The position numbers and the translations under genes are program-made. 32,291 nucleotides of DNA. Origin: Sphingobacteriaceae bacterium. Lineage in GTDB: Bacteria; Bacteroidota; Bacteroidia; Sphingobacteriales; Sphingobacteriaceae. This document shows, one piece after another, positions 1 through 8,383 of the stretch. The first letter of the stretch is position 1. Each line of letters begins with the position of its first letter. Below the pieces are notes generated by a model. It was given only the letters and a program-made list of their open reading frames with translations. It was not told where the DNA came from and ran no database searches. The stretch covers positions 1 through 32,291 of the forward strand of contig JACMJM010000037.1 of assembly GCA_014380615.1 (NCBI GenBank), in the 5' to 3' direction.

Positions 1-36
1 ACTGCGGTAACACGTGGGAGAGTAGGTCGGTGCCAA
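1..36 (+). rRNA. rrf: 5S ribosomal RNA, 3' end (partial)
   Basis: The first bases carry the conserved 3' part of bacterial 5S rRNA, GTGGGAGAGTAGGTCGGTGCC, at 14-34 (helix IV and the closing strand of helix I). The 5' part lies outside the window. It implies that an rRNA operon ends here on the plus strand. The exact 3' end is uncertain by a few bases. Confidence 0.85.
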
Positions 37-71
37 ATCTTATTTCGCTCAAAAGCGATTAAGTCTTAAAG

Positions 72-99
72 CTCGTTAGTTTAACTAACGGGTTTTTTT
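72..99 (+). terminator. Rho-independent terminator of the rRNA operon
   Basis: A hairpin with arms CGTTAGT and ACTAACG around a TTA loop, extended at its base by T.G and C-G pairs, is followed directly by a run of seven T. It sits about 35 bases after the 5S rRNA end, as expected for the operon terminator. Confidence 0.75.
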
Positions 100-116
100 G
101 TTTTTAGGGCTGCTTT

Positions 117-194
117 CGAGCAGAGAAGTTAAGCCCGCCAGAGCCAATGGTACTGTCCGCCGCGGCGGATGGGAGAGTAGGTCGGTGCCAAATC
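117..194 (+). pseudogene. Truncated 5S rRNA-like copy
   Basis: About 78 bases match the 3' two thirds of 5S rRNA: GAGAAGTTAAGCCCGCCAGA, then GAGCCAATGGTACTG, then GGGAGAGTAGGTCGGTGCC. The 5' third is missing and replaced by the preceding terminator. Helix IV is extended by a perfect 14-base palindrome, TCCGCCGCGGCGGA, not present in the copy at the window start. It is most likely a decayed duplicate of the 5S gene at the operon tail. A stable 5S-derived small RNA cannot be excluded, since it is followed by its own terminator-like hairpin. Confidence 0.65.
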
Positions 195-201
195 TTATAA
201 A

Positions 202-229
202 AGTCTTTCAGGAAACTGAAGGGCTTTTT
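202..229 (+). terminator. Terminator-like hairpin after the 5S-like copy
   Basis: Arms AGTCTTTCAG and CTGAAGGGCT (with G.T wobbles) around a GAAA tetraloop are followed by TTTTT. It sits eight bases after the truncated 5S-like copy, repeating the 5S-plus-terminator arrangement seen at 1-99. Confidence 0.55.
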
Positions 230-249
230 GGGTTTATGGGTTTTGTGAC

Positions 250-347
250 GGAACTTAACATCGGTGGTGTCTCGGAGCCAATGGTACCTCTTCGCCGTGG
301 CGGATGGGAGTACAGAATGCTCGGGGTAGAATCTGAGGGGTGCCAAA
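250..347 (+). pseudogene. Second, more diverged 5S rRNA-like copy
   Basis: The stretch keeps 5S-like blocks in order: GAACTTAACATCGGTGGTG, GGAGCCAATGGTAC, and CGCCGTGGCGGATGGGAG, ending in GGGGTGCCAAATTTT. It shares the derived CGCCG-Y-GGCGGATGGGAG block with the copy at 117-194, so these two are closer to each other than to the genuine 5S end at 1-36. It is clearly decayed and unlikely to act as 5S rRNA. The 348-581 stretch behind it shows nothing I can identify. Confidence 0.5.
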
Positions 348-581
348 TTTTACTAATGCCTGTCAGAGTTCACCAAGCTTAAAAAGGATGAATAGCATTT
401 GTTTTCGTTTAGATCAGTACTCGCCCAAAGCAATTAAACTTTAAGGATTCTATGTGTCCTTATTGTAAATCTGACTAAAATGAATGTTCAAACAGTTATT
501 GTCAAAGAATATTCACAATATTCGCTTTTTATTATAATCTTTAAGTTGTAGGAAATATTAGGAGGTTAATTCGTTATAGTA

Positions 582-2324
582 ATGCATTTAGATAGAATAA
601 ATATGAATTTGATAAGAAAAATAATTTTTGGATTATCGTTACTTCCCTTCATTGCTTTGGGGCAGACGAAGGATAAACCAAAGGACAACTGGCAAAATCT
701 GGATATGCAGCGCGATGGGGTGATGGGTATCAGTACTGAGAAAGCCTATGAGCTTTTAAAGGGAAAAAAGAGTAATACCGTGATTGTCGCGGTAATTGAC
801 GGAGGTGTTGACGAGCAGCATGAAGACCTAAAACCGATTATCTGGAAGAACACTGCTGAAATCGCCGGGAATAATAAAGACGACGATAAAAATGGGTATG
901 TTGATGATATTTACGGATGGAACTTTATCGGCTCATCTTTAGGAAACGTACATCATGATAATTTGGAGGTTGTAAGGCTTGTAAGAAAATTACAGGACAA
1001 ATATGGATCAGTTGTAAATTCAACTCCTCTAACCCCACAGGAAAGAAAGGAATTTGGTCAGTATAAAAGAATGGTGACCGATTTTATGACCAAATTGGAT
1101 AATGCGCGCAGAGGTTATGAAAGCTTATCGGTGATTAGGAAAACAACTAACGAAATTGTTTCCAAACTTGGAACAACCAATCCCACATTAAAAGATTTCG
1201 ACAAATATAAAGCTGCTAATGACCTGGAAACAAGGGTTTTGAAAGTTATTAAATCTGAGATGAAAAAGCAGGATTATAAAGCTTTCAAAGAAGATATTGA
1301 TGATACTTATAAGTATTATAGCTCGCAGATCAATTATCATTTAAATATGGATTTTGATCCGAGGGATTCTGTGAAGGATAATTATACCAATGCTTTTGAA
1401 AGGATCTACGGAAATGCGGATATTAAAGGACCTGATGCTGATCACGGGACACACGTGGCCGGAATTATTGCTGCTGTAAGAGGTAATAACGTCGGAATAA
1501 ATGGGGTGGCTGACAATGTGCGCATTATGGGGGTCAGAACTGTTCCGGATGGTGATGAGCGTGACAAAGATGTTGCTAACGCAATCAGATACGCGGTTGA
1601 TAATGGAGCTAAAGTTATCAATATGAGTTTCGGGAAAGGTTATTCCTGGAATAAAGCAGCCGTTGACAGTGCCGTGAAATATGCCGCTTCTAAAGATGTT
1701 CTTTTAGTTCATGCCGCAGGAAATGACGGAAAGAATACCGACAAGGATGTGAATTTTCCGAATAAAATCTATGGAGAAATCTTGCCTAAAGAGCGTTCAA
1801 TGCCTGATTTTTTAACCCCACCAGCCATGCAGGGCCCGCAAGGCCCCTACGCCCGACGTGTACCGAATGCCCCTAGAATTGATGAACCCGAAGATCCAAG
1901 GTTCTCATTGCCTAAGGCTGAGAATTGGATAGAGGTAGGTGCATCATCTTGGAAGAACAATGGCGATCTGGTTGCAACTTTCTCAAATTATGGAAAAAAA
2001 ACGGTTGATGTTTTCGCCCCTGGTGTACACATTAATTCAACCATGCCTGATTCTAAATATAAGCCTTTGGAAGGTACTAGTATGGCTTCACCAGTTGTTG
2101 CCGGGCTGGCAGCATTAATCAGATCATATTATCCATCACTAACTGCTGTTCAGGTTAAAGAGATCATTGTGAAATCTGTAACTAAAGTGAGTCAGAAAGT
2201 TAAAGTTTCTGAAGAGGGGAGCAGCAAAAAAGTGCGTTTGGATGAGATATCTGTTTCAGGAGGTGTAGTTAACGCCTATAATGCTATACAAATGGCATCC
2301 CACATGAGTAACGCAAGTTTATAA
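582..2324 (+). CDS. Secreted subtilisin-like serine protease (peptidase S8)
   Basis: A 580-residue exported endopeptidase of the subtilase family. The catalytic triad is visible: Asp73 in VIDGGVDEQHEDL, His288 in DHGTHVAGI and Ser500 in GTSMASPVVAGLAAL, with oxyanion Asn381 in AAGNDG. A signal peptide covers roughly residues 9-28 (ends ALGQ), so it acts outside the cytoplasm. Between Asp and His is a charged, largely helical insertion of about 150-200 residues, longer than in bacillary subtilisins but usual for Bacteroidota S8 proteins. No T9SS sorting domain is seen at the C-terminus. An AGGAGG at 560-565 favours the start at 582; an internal ATG at 603 gives a more typical signal peptide and is a real alternative. 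The gene stands alone and ends just before a strong terminator. Confidence 0.93.
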   Translation: MHLDRINMNLIRKIIFGLSLLPFIALGQTKDKPKDNWQNLDMQRDGVMGISTEKAYELLKGKKSNTVIVAVIDGGVDEQHEDLKPIIWKNTAEIAGNNKDDDKNGYVDDIYGWNFIGSSLGNVHHDNLEVVRLVRKLQDKYGSVVNSTPLTPQERKEFGQYKRMVTDFMTKLDNARRGYESLSVIRKTTNEIVSKLGTTNPTLKDFDKYKAANDLETRVLKVIKSEMKKQDYKAFKEDIDDTYKYYSSQINYHLNMDFDPRDSVKDNYTNAFERIYGNADIKGPDADHGTHVAGIIAAVRGNNVGINGVADNVRIMGVRTVPDGDERDKDVANAIRYAVDNGAKVINMSFGKGYSWNKAAVDSAVKYAASKDVLLVHAAGNDGKNTDKDVNFPNKIYGEILPKERSMPDFLTPPAMQGPQGPYARRVPNAPRIDEPEDPRFSLPKAENWIEVGASSWKNNGDLVATFSNYGKKTVDVFAPGVHINSTMPDSKYKPLEGTSMASPVVAGLAALIRSYYPSLTAVQVKEIIVKSVTKVSQKVKVSEEGSSKKVRLDEISVSGGVVNAYNAIQMASHMSNASL

Positions 2325-2340
2325 TCTAAGTAATATATCA

Positions 2341-2369
2341 AAGCCGGACAATTTTTGTCCGGCTTTTTT
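2341..2369 (+). terminator. Rho-independent terminator of the protease gene
   Basis: A perfect 10-bp stem (AAGCCGGACA / TGTCCGGCTT) with an ATTTT loop and a following T run. It lies between convergent genes; the T run is on the plus-strand side, so it chiefly serves the protease gene. Confidence 0.9.
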
Positions 2370-2371
2370 GC

Positions 2372-5300
2372 TTAGAATGAAAACCCACTGTTTATACTAA
2401 AATAACTGCCTTCTTTAGATATTCCATAGCCCGTTGAGATGAGGAATTTGTTGTAAAAGTTAACCCATGCACCGGGCCCATAGGCAGTATGCCATTTGTT
2501 TTCTTCGGGGCTTTTGCTGTAAACCCTGCCCGAATCAAAGAATCCGAATAAACCGAAGTTGCCGGTCAAAATGTAATTTCTGAAAGTGGACACTTTAAAT
2601 CGAAGCTCTGAGTTTTGATAAACGTAGGAGCGTCCTGCAAAGCGATTATTTCTGTAGCCTCTCAAATTGGTAGTATTACCTAAGAAATTCGACTGGAAAA
2701 ATTTATACTCTCCAAGGTTTTTTGCAGCCCCAAGCCGCAGTGCAGCAGTGACAGGAAAATTAAAGTTCGGAGTGGCGTAAAACGATATATCAGATTTTAA
2801 CTGCGCAAAGTTTTCTCTCGTTTTATTAACTTCTGCGAAGTAGTTTATCTCATTTTTCCATCTTACACCGGAGGTTGGAAACAGTGCGTTGTTTACAAAA
2901 TCTATATTCGCATAAGAACGTATAGAACCAAACCTTGAAGGATTGTCTAAATCATCTTTTTCAGTAAAGTCCTGGCTCGTTAAAAAGTTATTAGTTGGCT
3001 TTTCTATCCAGTAAAGCTCATATCCCGGACCTATCCCAACTCTGAATGCCTGAGTAAAGCGCTTTTGAAAAAAAGTTGTGAAAGAAATGTTTTTTGTTCG
3101 TATACGATAATAGTCTATATCATCTCCAACATTTGGTGTAGAGTTGCCTTGCCCGAAGTAATTGAATGTGTACTTTGGACCATTATAAGCTGCCTGAATT
3201 ATTATATCGTTGTTTCTCCCAAATATGGAATAGATATTACCCGTATAATTTATGCTTTTTGCACCGGTTCGGGGGGCATAATTCCCTTTAAGTACATGTG
3301 TATAGCTGTAGGGCTCTTTTCTAAATCCGTAATGTTTGATCGCATAACCTGCCCCGATGAAGATCCCATCGTCTATATTATAATCAAAGGAGGGAATAAA
3401 ATTGCTTTTATCATATTTGAAAGCATTTCTATTGTATTCGTGAATGGTTTCATACTTTGAGAGGTCGAGCTTTGTGTTTGAGCCTGCTTTTATAGTGCTA
3501 TCGTTGTCATCCGAATCGAACACCAGGATATTTTTTCCCTTTCCTGAGGTGTTATCCGAAAAGCGATCCATATCCTCTCCGCCTACAATTCTGACTTTTA
3601 TTTCCGGATTCGTTCCGGTAATAATAATACTGTCACGTCCTTCGAAAGCGAAAATATTAAGTTCCCGGGTTTCATTGCTAAAGAAGTCTCTTTCGAAGAT
3701 TTTATTCTCAACTTTTCGTTCGCTGTTTATTTTATAAACCGCCAATCGGGTATAATTATCGCCATTATTAATGGTAATAAATTCATGTTTATTTGTACCG
3801 GTTACTGTAACTTCTTTCGAAAGAACTGTATAATACTCTTCTGCCGCTTGAGTTAACCCGTTCCTTCTGGATTTGAGTTTGTCAATAATCTCTCTGCCGG
3901 AGATATTAAATACCTCCGGAGGCATTTTCCTAACAGCATCTTCAATTACTTTGTCGGTCAATTTCGTTTGTACTTCAAATGCAATTTGTAACCATTGCTC
4001 GTGCGTTAACTTGTTTAAAAAGTTTCGATCGAGATTACGGGCTGCGATTGAGAGCTTAGCAACATCTTTAATTTCATATTCAAACGATTGCAGATCGGGA
4101 ACCATCTTTGAAATTAAGCGCGGTAGAATGCCGTCATATTTGGTAAAAGCCTGATCGCGGTCGCGGGGAATAGGACGATACAGTGAGCCCTTCGCTTTTT
4201 TAAATTCGGCCCATCTCCACTGATCTTCATGTCTGTCCCAATCATTTATCAGTATATCAAACAACCTGGCTCGTAAATACATCACTTGGTCTACTTCATT
4301 GTCGTTGTCTTTTTGTAATTGCTCGTATAATTTATGAGTACTTATAGCATTCTTTGCATTTCCAAACGACTTAAAATCTGAAACATCCTCATCAGGACGG
4401 GCCTCAATCATCCCTAATTGCCCGCCTACTTGTTGAATATAGGGCCCTAATAAGCGCGAATAAGGCATGTAAACTAATTGCGGCGTTACATAATAGATTC
4501 CTACAGCTTTCGCCATGTCAGGGATCATTAATGCCCCGTAAGGGTGAGCAGATGAAATTTGATCCTGAAAGAAATCATCAGCAAATGTTCTGATGAAACC
4601 TTGTGGTAGTAATGTACTCGGATCTTTGCTTATTGTTCGGAACTGGTAAACGTTCCCGTCTTTTCCCTGTAGCTGAAGTGAGGTTGTTTGTTTTCCGCCC
4701 CCCATTTTAAGCGGAGAAAGTCCTCCGGCGAAAGTGCTTAGATCGAGATACTTAACCTTAATCGGGGTAGCCCAGGTATTGCGGTAATGTTCGCCATAGA
4801 GTTTGCGCTTAAAGTCGCTCGCTTCATACTGTTCTCCTGCCGCAAGTACCTTTACGCTATCTTTATAATTGATTTGTTTTTCTTCGCGAACTTCGGTTGC
4901 CCCTTTTGGAGGCAGGGCGTATAGGGGTGTTCTATATACTAGTTTTCCGGTGGAGCCATCCCCTTCGGGTTCCCAAAATTCAACCCAGCTTTGGCCGTTG
5001 TCGTAATAATTTATTCGCGTAAAGCCTTTTGTTCCGTGGGCAAACAGGGCATCATTACCCTTGGTCATACTATTAGACTTTGCTCCAGCACCACTTATAA
5101 TATGACTAACGCTATTATATCTGTTGAACTGAAGCGCATGCTCATGCCCTGTAGCAATTACAACGTTTTTTTCTTCTTCGAGAATGGCCAGCAATCCTCG
5201 TTTTAACTGCTGATAATCTTTATTAGATAAATCTTGCCGGGATATACCGTATTGCCGCATGAAAGGGTAAATAGAGCCGATTATGGGTAATGGAATGTAA

Positions 5301-6133
5301 AGCTGATCGCGGATAAGCGTTAGAGGGAAAATGTAATCTTTTAATGAGTAATAGCCGCCATGCCTACCGTTTGAAAATAAGGGATGGTGCTGGGCGATTA
5401 CGATATTTTTGCCACGGTTTCGTACTAGAATATCTTTTACCTGTTCTAAAATTTCCACTCTGCTGCCTGCCGTGCAGCCATTATCAGGTGCTATTGGTTT
5501 GTCATATTTATGAAGCCACCATTCGCTATCCAATACAATTACCACCAAATCATTATTCAGTTGCAGTTCTACCGGGCCGGGGCAACCGTTACTTGGTAAG
5601 AAAACATCATTAGAATCGAGGTAGTTTTCTACAAACTCTTCTTGTCGGTTAACGGCAGCAAGGCCTCCTGGTAAGCTTTCGTTCCAATCGTGATTTCCGG
5701 GAAGAAAAACTTTCCTTCCTTTGAAATTTTTCACAATATCCATTTGCGCAACTATCCGGCGTTCTTTTTCTTTTCGGTCGTTATCTTCCGGTTTTGGTAA
5801 GCCTGTGTTATAAATATTATCACCCAGAAACATCACTACATCTTTTGGATTCGAATCATAAAGGGTAGAATCCCTACCGCCTATTTTTACTCTTTTAGAT
5901 GTGAAAATCTGATTTTGAGCAAGTTTAAGGGTTGGTTCCTGCCTGTCTTGTTCGGGGTTTCCGGCATCGCCGATTAAAAATATTGAATATTTAACGCGGC
6001 TTGAATCAGGGGTGGTAGCTTTCTGCCAGTTGACTTCGCTTTTATCATAAAAAGGCTTTAAGGTGGTGCAGCCTGCTAAAAAAAGTATAATGGTACTGGT
6101 TAGTGTAAATTGATTAAAAAACTTAATCTTCAT
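2372..6133 (-). CDS. Lipoprotein: calcineurin-like phosphoesterase fused to a BamA/TamA-type outer-membrane barrel
   Basis: 1253 residues. A lipobox (LFLAGC, Cys22) marks a lipoprotein. Residues ~48-340 are a metallophosphoesterase: GDAG (Asp56), GDNIY (Asp105/Asn106), GNHDW (Asn147/His148), the HH pair (His249/250) and GHEH (His330/332), a full dinuclear-metal set. A middle region of ~400-850 has no fold I can name. The last ~300 residues look like a surface-antigen (BamA/TamA) beta-barrel: a TNLRGYR motif, GLFGFFDSGRVY, and a terminal aromatic strand ending SGFSF. Phosphoester hydrolysis at the outer membrane is the inferred activity; the substrate is unknown. Its start overlaps the upstream lipoprotein gene by 11 bases, indicating translational coupling. 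Confidence 0.85.
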   Translation of the reverse strand: MKIKFFNQFTLTSTIILFLAGCTTLKPFYDKSEVNWQKATTPDSSRVKYSIFLIGDAGNPEQDRQEPTLKLAQNQIFTSKRVKIGGRDSTLYDSNPKDVVMFLGDNIYNTGLPKPEDNDRKEKERRIVAQMDIVKNFKGRKVFLPGNHDWNESLPGGLAAVNRQEEFVENYLDSNDVFLPSNGCPGPVELQLNNDLVVIVLDSEWWLHKYDKPIAPDNGCTAGSRVEILEQVKDILVRNRGKNIVIAQHHPLFSNGRHGGYYSLKDYIFPLTLIRDQLYIPLPIIGSIYPFMRQYGISRQDLSNKDYQQLKRGLLAILEEEKNVVIATGHEHALQFNRYNSVSHIISGAGAKSNSMTKGNDALFAHGTKGFTRINYYDNGQSWVEFWEPEGDGSTGKLVYRTPLYALPPKGATEVREEKQINYKDSVKVLAAGEQYEASDFKRKLYGEHYRNTWATPIKVKYLDLSTFAGGLSPLKMGGGKQTTSLQLQGKDGNVYQFRTISKDPSTLLPQGFIRTFADDFFQDQISSAHPYGALMIPDMAKAVGIYYVTPQLVYMPYSRLLGPYIQQVGGQLGMIEARPDEDVSDFKSFGNAKNAISTHKLYEQLQKDNDNEVDQVMYLRARLFDILINDWDRHEDQWRWAEFKKAKGSLYRPIPRDRDQAFTKYDGILPRLISKMVPDLQSFEYEIKDVAKLSIAARNLDRNFLNKLTHEQWLQIAFEVQTKLTDKVIEDAVRKMPPEVFNISGREIIDKLKSRRNGLTQAAEEYYTVLSKEVTVTGTNKHEFITINNGDNYTRLAVYKINSERKVENKIFERDFFSNETRELNIFAFEGRDSIIITGTNPEIKVRIVGGEDMDRFSDNTSGKGKNILVFDSDDNDSTIKAGSNTKLDLSKYETIHEYNRNAFKYDKSNFIPSFDYNIDDGIFIGAGYAIKHYGFRKEPYSYTHVLKGNYAPRTGAKSINYTGNIYSIFGRNNDIIIQAAYNGPKYTFNYFGQGNSTPNVGDDIDYYRIRTKNISFTTFFQKRFTQAFRVGIGPGYELYWIEKPTNNFLTSQDFTEKDDLDNPSRFGSIRSYANIDFVNNALFPTSGVRWKNEINYFAEVNKTRENFAQLKSDISFYATPNFNFPVTAALRLGAAKNLGEYKFFQSNFLGNTTNLRGYRNNRFAGRSYVYQNSELRFKVSTFRNYILTGNFGLFGFFDSGRVYSKSPEENKWHTAYGPGAWVNFYNKFLISTGYGISKEGSYFSINSGFSF

Positions 6134-7022
6134 ATTTTAATTCTATAATATTTGCAAGTTTTCCTTTGCCTTCATTAGAAACGAATAAACGGCCGTCTGA
6201 AGTAAAAGCTAACCCTTCTGGCTGTATAAATTCTTTTCCGTCGAGTTCCAGGACTCTGATAATTTTCCCCTGAGGGTTTAAAACAGCGATTATGTTGTTT
6301 AAGGACGAGAGAACATATAACTCGTTCGTTTTTGGATGAAAGGCTAAGGCCGAAGTTCTAAAAACTTCGTTTAAGTTTTGGTTTCCCACAGCTTTTAAAA
6401 TCTTCTTCGAAAATTCCTCAATTTTATCACCTTTAAAGAAATTTTCTATATCGGCATGCCTGATGGAATATACCGGCTTTTCATTAAGTGTTTTACTTTT
6501 CAAATCGAAGGCATAAATGTCTTTTTCGCTTTCATCCCCATCGATACTCAAATCTTTAACAGCCAAAAGCAATCTGTTATTCCTTTTATCCAGCGCAAGT
6601 CCCTCAATATTATTATCTTCTTTAAGAACAGTTTTGAAAACATTAGGTTTGGAAGGGCCAGCTTTAAAATTTTTAAGTTCATAAAGTGCCCCCGAACTAT
6701 TAACAATCCATAGATCATTACCCACTACGGCCAGATCTTCATAATCCTTGCCTTTCCAGAACTCATATTTTTTAATGATCTCTTCTTTGGTTAAATCATA
6801 AAAGTATAATAAGCCTTCTTCATCCTGTATGGCTACCAGCGTGTCGTTCGATACAAAAGATATCCCCGAAATCTCCATTAATTCTTTCGGTACCGCATAT
6901 AGTTTCCCGCCTTTTGGTTCGAGTGTTTCTTTGGTCGAGATATTTCCTTTGTCGGTTTCTCGATCAGATGATCCACAAGAAAATAAAAAAAGAACTAACA
7001 AAAGCGGACAAATTCTGTTCAT
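6123..7022 (-). CDS. SdiA-regulated / phytase-esterase-like beta-propeller lipoprotein
   Basis: 299 residues with a lipoprotein signal (LFLFSC, Cys16). From ~residue 38 to the end it has repeated four-stranded blades of the SdiA-regulated family: ISGISF, DYEDLAVVGNDLWIV, IEGLALDKRNNRLLLAVKD and IQPEGLAFTSDGRLFVSNEG. These PEGLAF / EDLAV type repeats typify six-bladed propellers related to phytase-esterase-like proteins. No enzymatic activity is proven for the family. It is the first gene of a minus-strand operon with the phosphoesterase-barrel gene, which it overlaps by 11 bases, so both may serve the same surface phosphoester process (inference). Confidence 0.78.
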   Translation of the reverse strand: MNRICPLLLVLFLFSCGSSDRETDKGNISTKETLEPKGGKLYAVPKELMEISGISFVSNDTLVAIQDEEGLLYFYDLTKEEIIKKYEFWKGKDYEDLAVVGNDLWIVNSSGALYELKNFKAGPSKPNVFKTVLKEDNNIEGLALDKRNNRLLLAVKDLSIDGDESEKDIYAFDLKSKTLNEKPVYSIRHADIENFFKGDKIEEFSKKILKAVGNQNLNEVFRTSALAFHPKTNELYVLSSLNNIIAVLNPQGKIIRVLELDGKEFIQPEGLAFTSDGRLFVSNEGKGKLANIIELKYED

Positions 7023-7176
7023 AAGTGAAACGATAATTAATGTTATAACAATTAAGTTTTATTATAACTAAAATTGTACGTTATAGTTTTGTTTCATAAA
7101 ATTGTGACGGTGCTTATTATGTTAAGATGAGTGCAATGTAGCACACTTCCCAACCATTAAAAACAAATAGATTCTA

Positions 7177-8382
7177 ATGAAAAATGCTAACCCGATAATT
7201 AAAAGTGCAGAAGAGTACGTATTTAATTTATTTAAGGAAAAGCTCCCTCCCGACCACGTTTATCACAATTATAAGCACACATTTCAAACAGTTAAGGCTT
7301 GTAAAGATATCGCTAACGCTTATAATCTAACCAGCAGAGATCATGAAATTTTATTGCTGGCTGCTATTTTTCATGATACAGGATATATTGAAACCTATCA
7401 GGGGCATGAAGAAACCAGTATTAAGCTATTTAATGATTTTATAAATGGCGATTATCCTTTAGAAGATATTAAAAAGGTAGAGGAACTTATACTGTCTACT
7501 AAAGCCGGAGCAATACCAGATGGTACCCTTCAGGAAATTTTGCATGATGCAGACTATATCAATATCGGGAAGAAAAAGTTTGTACAGCGGGCAGAACTGT
7601 TAAGAATAGAATGGGAACGCTTACTTAATAAAACCTATAGCGACCTCGAATGGGCCGAAATCCAGTTGAACTTTCTAATCTCAACAAATTTTGTGACAGA
7701 GGAGGCTATCGTGAAATTAGACGATCAACGCGAAGAAAATATTCGCATGCAGCGTGAGCGAATTGAAACACTGCGTATAGAACAAGAAAAACTGAACTTT
7801 AAATTGGATAAGAATAACCCCGATAAACCACTTAAAGAGGGACGAGGGATTGAAACCCTTTACCGCTCGGTTTACGAATATCATATTAACTTAAGCCAGA
7901 TAGCCGATAATAAGGCTAATATTATGATTAGTATTAACACCATCATAGTATCATTGGTGATTACCTTGTTTGGTTCTGGCTATACTTTTTCAGGCCAAAA
8001 TGAATTCGGCAGTTTAAGGTTTGTAATTCCGATGGCTGTTTTACTTATCACCAGTTTACTTGCCGTTGTTTTCGCGATACTTTCCTCCAGGCCCAATATT
8101 ACCACCAAAGAAAGGTATGAGCTTTCTAAAAAAGACAGCAGTATATTATTCTTCGGTAATTTCGCCCAGTTGCAGATTAACGAATTTGTGGGCCGAATTA
8201 ATGAGCTGAAGTATAAAAAGGATGAACTGTATGATAGCATGTCGGTAGATATCTATCACCTTGGTTCGGTGCTTGTAAAAAAGTATAAACTTTTAAGCTG
8301 GTCGTACAATATTTTTATGGGCGGATTGGTGCTTTGCGCCGTGGCCTTTATAATTATTATGATGTTTTCTTATCATTCATAA
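7177..8382 (+). CDS. HD-domain phosphohydrolase fused to a Pycsar effector (PycTM) membrane domain
   Basis: 401 residues. The N-terminal ~200 residues are an HD domain: His34 in YHNYKH, His66-Asp67 in FHDTGY, His77 in GHEE, and HDAD at 123-126, consistent with a metal-dependent phosphohydrolase or nucleotide phosphodiesterase. A charged helical linker spans ~180-222. Residues 226-401 match the PycTM domain: ETLYRSVYEYHINLSQIADN then KANIMISINTIIVSLVI, with three predicted membrane segments at ~250-267, 282-302 and 378-397. In Pycsar systems PycTM proteins sense cyclic CMP/UMP and disrupt the membrane on phage infection. HD-PycTM fusions are widespread in Bacteroidota and often of unproven function. 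The neighbour is a cyclase-like gene in convergent orientation, stops one base apart. Confidence 0.85.
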   Translation: MKNANPIIKSAEEYVFNLFKEKLPPDHVYHNYKHTFQTVKACKDIANAYNLTSRDHEILLLAAIFHDTGYIETYQGHEETSIKLFNDFINGDYPLEDIKKVEELILSTKAGAIPDGTLQEILHDADYINIGKKKFVQRAELLRIEWERLLNKTYSDLEWAEIQLNFLISTNFVTEEAIVKLDDQREENIRMQRERIETLRIEQEKLNFKLDKNNPDKPLKEGRGIETLYRSVYEYHINLSQIADNKANIMISINTIIVSLVITLFGSGYTFSGQNEFGSLRFVIPMAVLLITSLLAVVFAILSSRPNITTKERYELSKKDSSILFFGNFAQLQINEFVGRINELKYKKDELYDSMSVDIYHLGSVLVKKYKLLSWSYNIFMGGLVLCAVAFIIIMMFSYHS

Positions 8383-8383
8383 T

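Noticed and set aside
98..382. 94-codon plus-strand ORF at the window start
   Set aside because: It runs through the terminator and the 5S-like fragments; the reading frame is a by-product of rRNA-derived sequence.
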